Of a DNA stretch of 10,516 nucleotides, positions 1 through 7,026 are shown in pieces. Under the pieces are notes generated by a model that was given only the letters and a program-made list of their open reading frames with translations, was not told the origin of the DNA and searched no databases. Position numbers and translations under genes: made by a program. This DNA is from HGM10836 sp045580645 (lineage in GTDB: Bacteria; Bacillota_I; Bacilli_A; RF39; UBA660): NCBI GenBank assembly GCA_045580645.1, contig JAZNOG010000020.1, positions 1 through 10,516 on the forward strand, read 5' to 3'. Positions within the stretch are counted from its first letter, which is position 1. Each line of letters begins with the position of its first letter.

Positions 1-1
1 A

Positions 2-571
2 GTATTTTTTGAAGATGAAAAAAAGAAATTGAGAGAACAAGAAGTAATAGATTACTTTAATGAGTATAAAACATCACATAATTTAGATTTTATTACATAT
101 GAACAAGCAAATATAAACGTGACATTAACAGCAAGTATGAAGTCTTTAAAAGAACAAGCAAAAGCATTTATAGATAAAATTTTAGATGATATTCAGCTTA
201 TTAATTTAGAAGAATATAAAGAAGAAATATTAGTTGAATATAAACAAACTTTAAATGCAAGCAAATCAATAATAACTGTAAAAAACAGAATAGCAATGAT
301 TGAAAGAGAAAAACAAATACAAGAAGAATTAAGACAACAAAAGGAAGATTTAGAACAAAAAGTATCTAATTTTCCTAAACAAGAAGAAACTATATTACAA
401 GCCCCTAAAATTGAAAATATGAACAATACAGAAAGTATTGATAAACCTACTGCCGAGGAAATTATTGACTATCCATTTAGAGCAGTAGGTCCAAAAGATA
501 AGGTTATAGAAGTTTTTAAATATGCTCAAAGCATAGGAGTAAAACTTATAAAAATTAAGGAGGAAAAATGA
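2..571 (+). CDS. DUF1351 domain phage protein, 5' end cut by window edge
   Basis: The frame is already open at base 2 (reading V-F-F-E-D-E before a TTG at 29), so the gene almost certainly begins upstream and the TTG is only an internal codon. The visible 190 residues resemble the C-terminal part of DUF1351 proteins: a Lys/Glu-rich helical stretch with TASMKSLKEQAKAF near the start and a long coiled coil (about residues 75-125), then a short C-terminal segment (YPFRAVGPKDKVIEVFKYAQ) ending in K-I-K-E-E-K. DUF1351 genes commonly lie directly upstream of recT or erf in Firmicute phages, as here. The biochemical role is unknown; an accessory role in recombination is inference from context. Its stop overlaps the next start (ATGA at 568-571). 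Confidence 0.8.
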   Translation, partial: VFFEDEKKKLREQEVIDYFNEYKTSHNLDFITYEQANINVTLTASMKSLKEQAKAFIDKILDDIQLINLEEYKEEILVEYKQTLNASKSIITVKNRIAMIEREKQIQEELRQQKEDLEQKVSNFPKQEETILQAPKIENMNNTESIDKPTAEEIIDYPFRAVGPKDKVIEVFKYAQSIGVKLIKIKEEK

Positions 572-900
572 TGAAAAAATCAGATTTAAAAGTAGGTTAT
601 TTAGTTATAACTGAGGATGATTTTAAAAATATTATAATGCCATCGGAAGATGGATTAATACTAATCGATGAAAAAGAGAGATGGTTTGGAATTAAGGCTT
701 TAAGAGATGATTTGAGTTCTGGAATTGCAAATTGTTCTATTATTAAAGTTTATGGATTACCAAAGAATATCTCTGCATCATTAAGATTTGAAATTAGTAG
801 TAGAAAACTTTTATGGGAAAAAGATGAAAAAAAAGAAATGACAATTAAGGAAATAGAAAAAGTGTTAGGTTATCCTATAAAAATTGTAAAGGAGAATTAA
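568..900 (+). CDS. hypothetical phage protein, 110 aa
   Basis: A small acidic/basic soluble protein with no membrane segment or signal peptide. I do not recognise its N-terminal domain. The last 20 residues (an MTIKEIEKVLGYPIKIV-type ending) match a C-terminal tail that I recall on many unrelated small clostridial phage proteins. Two ATGs in a row at 568 and 571 are possible; AAGGAGG at 557-563 lies 4 nt from the first and 7 nt from the second, so 571 may be the true start. The gene sits between DUF1351 and recT with almost no spacing, so it is presumably cotranscribed. It contains an out-of-frame CGG (TCG GAA at 643-648) that does not disturb the frame. Confidence 0.75.
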   Translation: MMKKSDLKVGYLVITEDDFKNIIMPSEDGLILIDEKERWFGIKALRDDLSSGIANCSIIKVYGLPKNISASLRFEISSRKLLWEKDEKKEMTIKEIEKVLGYPIKIVKEN

Positions 901-901
901 G

Positions 902-1783
902 ATGGAAAATAACAAACAACAACTTATAAAAAAAGAAAATGATAATATGGTGCAATTATTAGACCAAACAGGTGTAGAAAATGCAATTGAAAAAATGATT
1001 AGTAAAAACAATTCATTATTACCATCAAATGTAGCAATAGATAGAATTAAAAATAGTGCTGGATTTTACATATCTAACAGAGATGACTTAATGAAGTTAG
1101 ATAAACCAGCTAAATTACAAATGATTTATAGTGTTTTAAAAGAAGCAATGGTAGGATGTGAAGCAGGAACAGATTATGACATAGTACCATTTAAAGGAAA
1201 ACCAGTAACAGTAAGAAAAAAAGAAGGTTGGTACAAAATAATAGATATGATAAAACCAGCTGATATTGTAAGATTTACAAACAATGTAATATTTAAAGGA
1301 GACAAATATTCTTTTAATCCAGTAACGGAAGAATTAAAACATGAAAAGCTAATTGATAGCGATAAATATAATGACATAGAAGGAGCTTATTGTTACATAA
1401 AATTTGCAAATGGATTTGAAAAAACAATATTTATGACAAGAAAAGAATTAGATGCAATAAAGAAAGTTTCTCCAAGTGGTTCTACTGCATTTAGTCCTTG
1501 GAATACATTTCCTACAAAAATGGTAAAAACAAAATGCGTAAAAGAAATGGCAAAAGAGTTATTTACTTTATTTAGTGGAAAAGTAAATTCAGTATTAGCA
1601 CAAGCTATAAATAATGATGAAAATTCTGTTGAAAGTATAGATAATAGAGGAAATATAAAAAATGATAGCTTTATATATACTGAAGATTACAATCAAGAAC
1701 CAATAGAACAAGATGAGATAACTGATATACCAGTAGAAACTGTTGAAATAGCAGAAGAACAGGTAAATATAGATGAAATATAA
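902..1783 (+). CDS. recT: RecT-family single-strand annealing recombinase
   Basis: Phage single-strand DNA annealing protein that pairs complementary strands during recombination and replication restart, usually working with a phage exonuclease. The 293 aa length fits the family. Recognisable RecT features are AKLQMIYSVLKEAM (about residues 70-83), the YDIVPFKGK region (about 93-101), then W-Y-K-I-I-D, the YCYIKFANG strand, and the FSPWNTFPTKMVKTK segment with KEMAKELFTLF (about 197-226). The last ~60 residues are an acidic, low-complexity tail typical of these proteins. AAGGAG at 890-895 sets the start. No exonuclease partner is visible in the window; it may lie upstream of the left edge. 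The 3' end overlaps the next gene by 11 bp. Confidence 0.92.
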   Translation: MENNKQQLIKKENDNMVQLLDQTGVENAIEKMISKNNSLLPSNVAIDRIKNSAGFYISNRDDLMKLDKPAKLQMIYSVLKEAMVGCEAGTDYDIVPFKGKPVTVRKKEGWYKIIDMIKPADIVRFTNNVIFKGDKYSFNPVTEELKHEKLIDSDKYNDIEGAYCYIKFANGFEKTIFMTRKELDAIKKVSPSGSTAFSPWNTFPTKMVKTKCVKEMAKELFTLFSGKVNSVLAQAINNDENSVESIDNRGNIKNDSFIYTEDYNQEPIEQDEITDIPVETVEIAEEQVNIDEI

Positions 1784-2453
1784 GATTATTAATACTGGAA
1801 GTGATGGCAACTGTATTTTGATTAATGACGAAATACTACTGGATTGTGGGGTTTCCTTTAAAAAAATAGAACCATATTATAAAAAGTTAAAGTTAGTATT
1901 TATTAGTCATATACATCACGACCATTTATTTCCAAGTACAATAAAAAAACTAGCTCTTGAAAGACCTACATTAAGGTTTGTTGTTGGAGAATTTTTAGTA
2001 GACAAGCTATTAGAATGTGGAGTTAGTAAAAAAAATATAGATGTTTTAAAACTACGCATGAGATTGACCTATAATTCAAGATTATCCATACAACCTATAA
2101 AGTTGTATCATGACGTACCAAACTTTGGAATAAGACTAAATCTCGAAAGCGAGAGACTGATTTATATGACAGATACAAAAACAGTAGAAGGTATAAAAGC
2201 AAAAGATTATGACTTGTATCTTGTTGAAGGTAATTATGATGAAGATGAAATACTTGAAAGAATAAAAATAAAAGATAATGAAGGTTTATTTATAAATGAA
2301 TACAGAACCATAGAAACCCACTTGAGTATTCAAGAAGCCACAAATTGGTTATTAGAGAATATGGGAGATAATAGTATTTATGAGTTTATACACCAACATA
2401 AAGAAAGGATAAAGAAAGATGAAAGTTACAGATGTAAGAATAATGAAGATTAA
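1773..2453 (+). CDS. MBL-fold metallo-hydrolase
   Basis: A 226 aa metallo-beta-lactamase-fold hydrolase. The metal-binding motif HxHxDH is intact (H46-I-H48-H49-D50-H51), with further ligands visible at H113 (KLYHDVPNFG), D134 (YMTDTK) and a late His in the ETHLSIQEA segment. The N-terminal segment NTGSDGNCILI resembles the WalJ/YycJ branch of the superfamily, some of which act on single-stranded DNA. MBL proteins are common next to RecT or Erf in Firmicute phages, so a nuclease or DNA-processing role is plausible but is inference. It overlaps recT by 11 bp and the downstream spoVG-like gene by 35 bp, and its ribosome binding site is weak, suggesting coupling to recT translation. Confidence 0.85.
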   Translation: MKYKIINTGSDGNCILINDEILLDCGVSFKKIEPYYKKLKLVFISHIHHDHLFPSTIKKLALERPTLRFVVGEFLVDKLLECGVSKKNIDVLKLRMRLTYNSRLSIQPIKLYHDVPNFGIRLNLESERLIYMTDTKTVEGIKAKDYDLYLVEGNYDEDEILERIKIKDNEGLFINEYRTIETHLSIQEATNWLLENMGDNSIYEFIHQHKERIKKDESYRCKNNED

Positions 2454-2673
2454 TTCAGAAAACAAATTGAGAGGAATGGCAAGTATAACACTTGATAATG
2501 ATTTTGTAGTAAATGATATCAAAATATTAGAAGCTCAAAACAAATGGTTTATAGCAATGCCAAGCAGAAAAACTCCTAATGGAGAATATAAGGATATTGC
2601 ACATCCAATAAATAAAGAAACAAGAAAAAAAATAGAAGAAGCTATATTAGATAAATATATGGAGGAAAAATAA
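2419..2673 (+). CDS. spoVG: SpoVG-family protein
   Basis: An 84 aa protein covering essentially the whole SpoVG domain: N-terminal MKVTDVRI, then ASITLDNDFVVNDIKIL, then the hallmark FIAMPSRKTPNGEYKDIAHPI segment near residues 44-64, and a helical C-terminus. SpoVG homologues are sequence-specific nucleic-acid-binding regulators in Firmicutes. Phage copies between the recombinase and replication genes are common, and their targets are unknown. The start is supported by an AAAGGA about 10 nt upstream, inside the end of the preceding MBL gene. A phage regulatory role is inference. Confidence 0.92.
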   Translation: MKVTDVRIMKINSENKLRGMASITLDNDFVVNDIKILEAQNKWFIAMPSRKTPNGEYKDIAHPINKETRKKIEEAILDKYMEEK

Positions 2674-2674
2674 G

Positions 2675-3469
2675 ATGAGTAATAAAGTTAGAGGAATTAT
2701 TATAACAATAGTAATAATTGGATTTATATTAATAATGAGCATGGTAACAACTGTACCAACAGGACACGTTGGAATCAAAACAAGATTTGGAAAAGTACAA
2801 AACACAACAATACAAGAAGGTTTAAATTTTAAAGCACCTTTTATAGAAAAAATTGTAAGAATTGATTGTAGAACTCAAAAGATAGAATTAACAAGTGCAA
2901 CTGCCACTAAAGATTTACAAGAAGTTACATTTAAAATTGCAGTAAATTATAACATTGTTAAAAATACTGCTAATGAATTATATAGAGATGTAGGAGTAAA
3001 TTTTCAAGATATAATTGTAAATCCTGCAATATTAGAAAGTATAAAAGCAGTTACAGCACAATATACAGCTGAAGAACTTATAACTAAGAGAAGTGAAGTA
3101 TCAAATAAAATGCAAGAAACTTTAAAAGAAAAAATTGAAACAAAAGGATTTAATGTTGTAGATTTCAATATTATAGATTTGGATTTTTCTGCTGAATATA
3201 ATCAAGCAATAGAGAAAAAACAAGTAGCAGAACAACAAGCAAAACAAGCAGAATATGAATTACAAAAAGCTAAAGTAGAGAACGAGAAGAAAGTTGAAAA
3301 TGCAAAAGCTGAAGCTGAAGTAATGAGATTACAAAATCAAGAAATCACTGAAAAGACATTAGAATTAAAAGAATTAGAAGTACAAGAGAAATTAATTGAT
3401 AAGTGGAATGGACAATTGCCAACTACTTCATTAGGAGACAATATTCCATTACTAAACATAGGAAAATAA
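2675..3469 (+). CDS. SPFH/prohibitin-domain membrane protein
   Basis: A 264 aa protein with a single N-terminal transmembrane segment (about residues 7-26, hydrophobic IIITIVIIGFILIMSM), followed by an SPFH domain (VPTGHVGIKTRFGKVQ, EGLNFKAPF, then R-T-Q-K-I-E-L). A long Ala/Glu/Lys/Gln coiled coil follows (about residues 175-240). This is the layout of prohibitin and HflK/HflC proteins, which form membrane-anchored rings or cages and in E. coli restrain the FtsH protease that affects the lambda lysis-lysogeny choice. It starts 1 nt after spoVG with GGAGG at 2661-2665. In a phage, roles in membrane remodelling, protease control or superinfection exclusion are all possible; none is shown here. 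Confidence 0.88.
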   Translation: MSNKVRGIIITIVIIGFILIMSMVTTVPTGHVGIKTRFGKVQNTTIQEGLNFKAPFIEKIVRIDCRTQKIELTSATATKDLQEVTFKIAVNYNIVKNTANELYRDVGVNFQDIIVNPAILESIKAVTAQYTAEELITKRSEVSNKMQETLKEKIETKGFNVVDFNIIDLDFSAEYNQAIEKKQVAEQQAKQAEYELQKAKVENEKKVENAKAEAEVMRLQNQEITEKTLELKELEVQEKLIDKWNGQLPTTSLGDNIPLLNIGK

Positions 3470-3477
3470 AAACAACA

Positions 3478-3506
3478 GGGGGTTAGACTTAGATGGTTTA
3501 ACCCCC
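3478..3506 (+). terminator. intergenic hairpin, possible intrinsic terminator
   Basis: An 11-bp stem (3478-3488 with 3496-3506) with one G-T wobble and a 7-nt loop, containing a run of five G-C pairs that stands out in this AT-rich DNA. The trailing tract TTATTTAT is only moderately U-rich, and the next gene's GGAGG follows at 3516. It may be a partial terminator or an RNA-stabilising or processing hairpin separating the recombination block from the replication block. Confidence 0.6.
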
Positions 3507-3528
3507 TTATTTATAGGAGGAACACAAA

Positions 3529-4269
3529 ATGGCAGAACGTAGAATGTTTACAAAAAAAATAACTGATAGTGATGCATTCATAGAATTATCAAGCTCTACA
3601 CAAGCATTATATTTTCATTTAAATCAGGGAGCAGATGATGATGGTTTTAATAATCAAGTGCAAAATGCTATGTTTAAAGCTCACGCAAGTGTTGATGATT
3701 TGAAAGTTTTGCTAATGAAGAACTTTATTATTAGATTTGAAAGTGGTGTGATTGTAATAAAACATTGGAGGATGCATAACACGTTAAGAAAAGACAGATA
3801 TACTCCTACAAGTTTTCAAGAAGAATTAAGTGCATTAGCGATAAAAGATAATGGTTCATATACATTAAATGATGATGGTTGCCAAGTGGTTGCCAAAAGG
3901 TTGCCACAGGATAGTATAGGTAAGAATAGTATAGATAAGGATATTATAGAAGAACAACCAAAAAAAGAAAAAAAGAAATATGCAGATTTCGTAAGTATGA
4001 CAGAAGAGGAATATAACAAATTAGTTGCTAAATATGGAACAGAATATACTAGAGAATGCATTACGATTCTAGACAATTATAAAGGAGCTAATGGCAAAAA
4101 ATATAAAGATGATTATAGAGCAATATTAAGTTGGGTAGTCCAAAGAGTACAACAAGAAGGAAAAATAAAACCTATTCCAGAGATAACAGTTAGTTATAGA
4201 GAATTTAGTACAGACAATTTAACTAGTGAAGAATATGCAAAATTGATTAAAGGAGAAAGAAATGTTTGA
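3529..4269 (+). CDS. phage replisome organizer / replication initiator
   Basis: A 246 aa protein with the layout of Firmicute phage initiators. The N-terminal winged-helix region (about residues 1-95) includes MAERRMFTKKITDSDAFIEL, ALYFHLNQGADDDGF and VIVIKHWRMHNTLRKDRY. A low-complexity linker (about 115-145) follows, then a helical C-terminal domain (KYADFVSMTEEEYNKLV to YRAILSWVVQR). Such proteins bind the phage origin and recruit the helicase, which here is the next gene. GGAGG at 3516-3520 sets the start. The linker is encoded by two sets of regular DNA direct repeats (3877-3949) that probably form the origin. The stop overlaps the helicase start by 8 bp. Confidence 0.88.
   Translation: MAERRMFTKKITDSDAFIELSSSTQALYFHLNQGADDDGFNNQVQNAMFKAHASVDDLKVLLMKNFIIRFESGVIVIKHWRMHNTLRKDRYTPTSFQEELSALAIKDNGSYTLNDDGCQVVAKRLPQDSIGKNSIDKDIIEEQPKKEKKKYADFVSMTEEEYNKLVAKYGTEYTRECITILDNYKGANGKKYKDDYRAILSWVVQRVQQEGKIKPIPEITVSYREFSTDNLTSEEYAKLIKGERNV
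3877..3949 (+). repeat. two arrays of direct repeats, candidate phage replication origin
   Basis: Three copies of GGTTGCCA start at 3877, 3888 and 3899, exactly 11 bp apart. Immediately after come three AT-rich copies of ATAGTATAG/ATATTATAG starting at 3911, 3926 and 3941, exactly 15 bp apart. The first set is G/C-rich for this DNA and its period is about one helical turn, like initiator-binding iterons; the second looks like an unwinding element. Both lie inside the initiator gene's linker, where several phages including lambda keep their origin. The 11-bp period is not a codon multiple, so GGTTGCCA is read in three different frames, implying selection on the DNA rather than on the protein. 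Confidence 0.6.
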
Positions 4270-5498
4270 TGAAGAACTAGAGAAAGTAATGCTTTATTAT
4301 TTAATTTTTGAAGAAGCACAATATCTTTTAGATGAAGATGATTTTGTAAATACATCGAATAAAAAAGTTATTAAAGCAATAAATGAATTGAAAACTGAAA
4401 AACAAGAAGTATCAATGCTTTCAGTTAATGCTAAGATAAAAGCTGATTCAACACAGGTATTGAAATATTTAAGTAATTTATCAGAATATTCATTTGGAAC
4501 TAATCCAGATGATGTATATAACAAGCTTATAGCTTTAAGTAAACAGAGAAAGTTATTTGATTTGTTAAAACAATATGTAGAAGAAATAAAGGAAACTGAA
4601 GATATAAATACTTTTTCAGAAAAGATAATTAAAGATATAAATAAAGTACAAGCTGTAAATGAAAAAGAAAAATCATTTATAGAGCAAGTGGCAGAAACAG
4701 TTGAAGGAATAGAAAAGATAACATCACAAGATACAGATTATTCATTATATACAGGAATGTTTGATTTAGATAAATTAATTTGTGGACTGCATAACGAGGA
4801 ATTAACAATAATAGGTGCAAGACCTCGGTGTAGGAAAAACAACTTTTGCATTACAAGTAGCTGAAAATATTGCTAGTAAAGGAGTTCCAGTTGCTATTAT
4901 AAGCTTAGAAATGTCAGAAACACAAGTAATACAAAAAATAATAGCAAGAAAAAGCAGAATAAATAGTTATAAGATGAGATTAGGAACACTAGAAACAAGT
5001 GATTTAGAAAAAATAGGAGAGATATCAGCAGAAGTAGCAACATTACCTATACATTTAACGACTAAAGCTAGAACAATACAACAAATAGAAGCAACAGCGA
5101 GAAAATTAAAAAACAAAAATAATTTAGGATTATTAATTATTGATTACATACAGTTAATTAAAAATAAAGGTAAATTTAACAGTAGAGAGCAAGAAGTTGC
5201 AGATATAACAAGAACATTAAAATTATTGAGTTTGGAATTAAAAATTCCAATAATAGGATTATGTCAGTTAAATAGAAATGCTACTAGACAAGAACCTTTA
5301 TTGTCAGACTTAAGAGAATCTGGAGCAATAGAACAAGATGCAGACAATGTACTATTTTTGTATCAAGAAAATGATAGTGAATCAGATATGATAGATATTA
5401 CAGTTAAGGTTGCGAAACAAAGAGCTGGAGGAATAGGAAAAGTATATATGAAATTTAATAAGCCTAATAGTGAATTTAGAAACATAATAAGGATGTGA
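4262..5498 (+). CDS. dnaB: DnaB-type replicative helicase, +1 frame change at CGG codon 4826
   Basis: Replicative DNA helicase that would be loaded by the preceding initiator. The first 188 codons (4262-4825) give the N-terminal domain, linker and the start of the RecA core, TIIGARP. The Walker A then continues only in the +1 frame: skipping C4826 gives Gly189 and restores P-G-V-G-K-T-T. The rest is intact: SLEMSETQ (H1a), Walker B LLIIDYIQL, the LCQLNR motif, SDLRESGAIEQDAD and the KQRAGG arginine-finger region, ending at TGA 5496-5498. The combined product is 411 aa, normal for a phage DnaB. Read without the shift it would stop after 200 residues without a nucleotide-binding site. No other lesion is present, and the GTG at 4815 has no ribosome binding site. 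The start at 4262 is supported by AAAGGAG. Confidence 0.9.
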
Positions 5499-5502
5499 TG
5501 AT

Positions 5503-5616
5503 ATGAAAGAAATTACACAAAAAGAATTATTAGAATTAGAAGATAAAGATAAAGCAAAAATTTTGAAACAGATTTGTGAAGGAAGCATTAAATACATAGG
5601 AGGAAATAAAAAATGA
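5503..5616 (+). CDS. small hypothetical protein, 37 aa
   Basis: ATG at 5503 opens a 37-codon frame rich in Lys, Glu and Ile, starting MKEITQKELLELED and ending I-G-G-N-K-K. AAGGA at 5489-5493 is about 10 nt upstream, and its TGA overlaps the next gene's ATG (ATGA at 5613-5616), the same coupling seen elsewhere in this operon. It is predicted to be mostly helical. I do not recognise a family; existence as a real gene rests on spacing and overlap. Confidence 0.55.
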   Translation: MKEITQKELLELEDKDKAKILKQICEGSIKYIGGNKK

Positions 5617-5843
5617 AAAAACGAGGATATAAAGAAATTGTTTTAGACCATTTCAGAAGATTTAGAGCTATTACAACATTAGATGCATTTGAAATGTATG
5701 GAATGACAAGGTTAAGTGCAGTAATTTATAACTTAAAAAAAGAAAATTATAGATTTGATGAGGAATGGGTAGAAGTAGAAAATAGATATGGAAATAAAAT
5801 AAAAGTTAAAGCTTATATACTTGTTGGAAAGGGGAATGTCTAA
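5613..5843 (+). CDS. helix-turn-helix protein (HTH_39-like)
   Basis: A 76 aa small phage protein with ILDHF-type first helix (here IVLDHFRRFRAI), TTLDAFEMYGMTRLSAVIYNLKKENY forming the helix-turn-helix, and a C-terminal beta hairpin with VENRYGNKIKVKAYIL. This matches the phage HTH_39 pattern, in which a T-x-x-x-A-x-x-x-Y-G-x-x-R-L-S-A-x-I-x-x-L signature is typical. Function is probably DNA binding, target unknown. AGGAGG about 9 nt before the ATG supports the start. It contains an in-frame CGA arginine codon (K-K-R-G) that keeps its frame, unlike the CGG codons in this window. Confidence 0.75.
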   Translation: MKKRGYKEIVLDHFRRFRAITTLDAFEMYGMTRLSAVIYNLKKENYRFDEEWVEVENRYGNKIKVKAYILVGKGNV

Positions 5844-5887
5844 GGATAATAGTAAATCAAGAAGGAAAAAGATTTAATTTTGATAAT

Positions 5888-6121
5888 ATGTTGCATTATC
5901 AAGCAGTAGGATATGGAGACTTAGGAGAAGTAGTCTGTAAAATGGTTAATAATGAAAGCTGGGTTTTAGGAGAGTATGAAACTTTTGAAAGAGCTGAAGA
6001 AGTAGTTGAAGAATTGGATAACATATATCTGGGGGCTAAAGCACTACAAGGAAATCAATCGCCAGATAAAGTTACTGCAATTAGCTTGATGAGAAGAATA
6101 TACAGAATGCCAGAGGAATAG
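5888..6121 (+). CDS. conserved small phage protein, probably starting upstream at ATA 5846
   Basis: With the ATG at 5888 the product is 77 aa. The frame is open further upstream and reads I-V-N-Q-E-G-K-R-F-N-F-D-N just before that ATG. From memory this is the conserved beginning of a small clostridial phage protein family (M-I-I-V-N-Q ... N-F-D-N, later LGEYETFERAEEVVEEL, ending in Y-x-M-P-E). No ATG, GTG or TTG exists at the expected place; ATA at 5846 lies 2 nt after the previous stop and about 11 nt after AAAGGGG. The real product may therefore be 91 aa starting at a non-canonical ATA. Function unknown. Confidence 0.7.
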   Translation: MLHYQAVGYGDLGEVVCKMVNNESWVLGEYETFERAEEVVEELDNIYLGAKALQGNQSPDKVTAISLMRRIYRMPEE

Positions 6122-6124
6122 TTT

Positions 6125-6310
6125 ATGAAATATGGATACAAAGAATTAAAAGGAAAATGTGCTACTTGTCTATATAAATGTGGAAGGGTAGAAGATATTA
6201 ACTTTAATGGTGTAGAAAGATGCGAATATTACATAGGAGGAATCGAAAATGGAAATGACAGTAGAAGACATATTAAAGATAATGAAACAGTTCTTCGAAA
6301 ATATAGATAA
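6125..6310 (+). CDS. small Cys-rich phage protein, possible zinc site
   Basis: A 61 aa protein with C12-x2-C15-x3-C19 and C33 in its first half (K-C-A-T-C-L-Y-K-C ... E-R-C-E-Y-Y), an arrangement compatible with a zinc-binding or similar metal site. A GAGGA element upstream supports the start. The last ~20 residues are encoded within the following gene in another frame (62 bp overlap), which is unusually long here, and are low in recognisable structure. Family and role not recognised. Confidence 0.6.
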   Translation: MKYGYKELKGKCATCLYKCGRVEDINFNGVERCEYYIGGIENGNDSRRHIKDNETVLRKYR

Positions 6311-6710
6311 AGAATTAAAAGAATTATCAGAAGAACTTATGCAAAAAGAAAGAGAACAACAAGATATTCTCCATTACATAGAAAATAATAATTTGAATGC
6401 TGGAGGATATTCAAAAGTTTGTAAATTACTAAAAAAAGTAAGACAGGAAAGAAGAGAAATAAAAGACAACATAGATAGAATTAATCATATAAAAACCTTT
6501 ACAGATAAGTATAATAAAAAACTGATAACAGGAGATATAATTCAAACCTTAAAAGGACTTAATACTATAATGAGAAAACAACAAAATCCTGTATATATCA
6601 GAAGAACAAATATTATAGAAAGTTTGGAGGAAAAAGTTAAGGGAGAAGATATTAATAAAGATACCGATTTTGTGCAGGTCCAAGAAGAACAGTCAGCAGA
6701 TATTAATTAA
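6249..6710 (+). CDS. coiled-coil phage protein, 153 aa
   Basis: Almost entirely helical: a heptad-rich stretch (about residues 14-45), then HYIENNNLNAGGYSKVCKLLKKVRQERREIKDNIDRI, then a second helical part. The sequence Q-Q-D-I-L-H-Y-I-E-N-N-N-L-N-A with a following K-V-R-Q-E-R-R-x-I-K is one I recall from a small protein family frequent in clostridial phages near the HTH_39 and RusA genes. No enzymatic motif and no known function. AGGAGG at 6235-6240 supports the start. Its end overlaps the RusA-like gene by at least 41 bp in another frame. Confidence 0.78.
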   Translation: MEMTVEDILKIMKQFFENIDKELKELSEELMQKEREQQDILHYIENNNLNAGGYSKVCKLLKKVRQERREIKDNIDRINHIKTFTDKYNKKLITGDIIQTLKGLNTIMRKQQNPVYIRRTNIIESLEEKVKGEDINKDTDFVQVQEEQSADIN

Positions 6711-7026
6711 TCATAATACAGGAAGACCATTTGTAGCACAAAGTAAATTATATAAAGAATTTGAAAAGAATTGTGGTTTATTCTTAAAACCTTTTAAAGT
6801 AAATATAAATTTCCCAGTTAATATAAAAGCTACATTCTATGTACCAGATAGAAGAAAAAGAGATTTAACAAATCTAGAAAATGCGATAGCAGATGTTCTA
6901 GTAAAATATAAAGTAATAGAGGATGATAATTCAACCATATTATCTGGATGGGATGGTAGCAGAATTATATATGAAAAAGGTAAAGAAGAAACCATAATAG
7001 AGATAACTAAAATGGAGGGAAATTAA
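6670..7026 (+). CDS. rusA: RusA-like Holliday junction resolvase
   Basis: Endonuclease family that cuts four-way DNA junctions. Hallmarks are the KKNSQQILINHNTGRPFVAQSK region after the first strand, then the catalytic-type acidic block D-R-R-K-R-D-L-T-N-L-E-N-A-I-A-D-V-L (three Asp, about residues 60-76) and V-I-E-D-D-N-S at about 83-89. RusA needs these aspartates and a basic loop, all visible. Coordinates use the TTG at 6670, but that start has no ribosome binding site and cuts off the first beta strand. ATA at 6655, about 9 nt after AGGGAG (6640-6645), would give M-K-I-P-I-L-C-R-S-K-K-N-S and is more family-like. The gene would act on junctions made by RecT-mediated recombination. Confidence 0.85.
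   Translation: MCRSKKNSQQILINHNTGRPFVAQSKLYKEFEKNCGLFLKPFKVNINFPVNIKATFYVPDRRKRDLTNLENAIADVLVKYKVIEDDNSTILSGWDGSRIIYEKGKEETIIEITKMEGN

Noticed and set aside
193..426. Minus-strand open frames (also 1174-1377, 1595-1810, 3816-4076, 4297-4524, 5382-5597, 7577-7849, 7800-8159, 9018-9212)
   Set aside because: They lie antisense to well-supported genes, are low-complexity Ser/Leu/Phe-rich translations of A-rich coding DNA, and lack ribosome binding sites.
3911..3949. 15-bp repeats as a CRISPR array or transposon end
   Set aside because: Units are too short, have no unique spacers and sit within the coding frame of the initiator; an origin element fits better.
4815..5498. Second half of the helicase as a separate gene starting at GTG 4815
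   Set aside because: The GTG has no ribosome binding site and lies inside the Walker A coding sequence; the two pieces join into one standard-length DnaB when one C is skipped.
5836..5877. Short frame from ATG 5836 (13 codons)
   Set aside because: Ribosome binding site is too close and the product is a basic low-complexity peptide; the overlapping I-V-N-Q frame is better supported.
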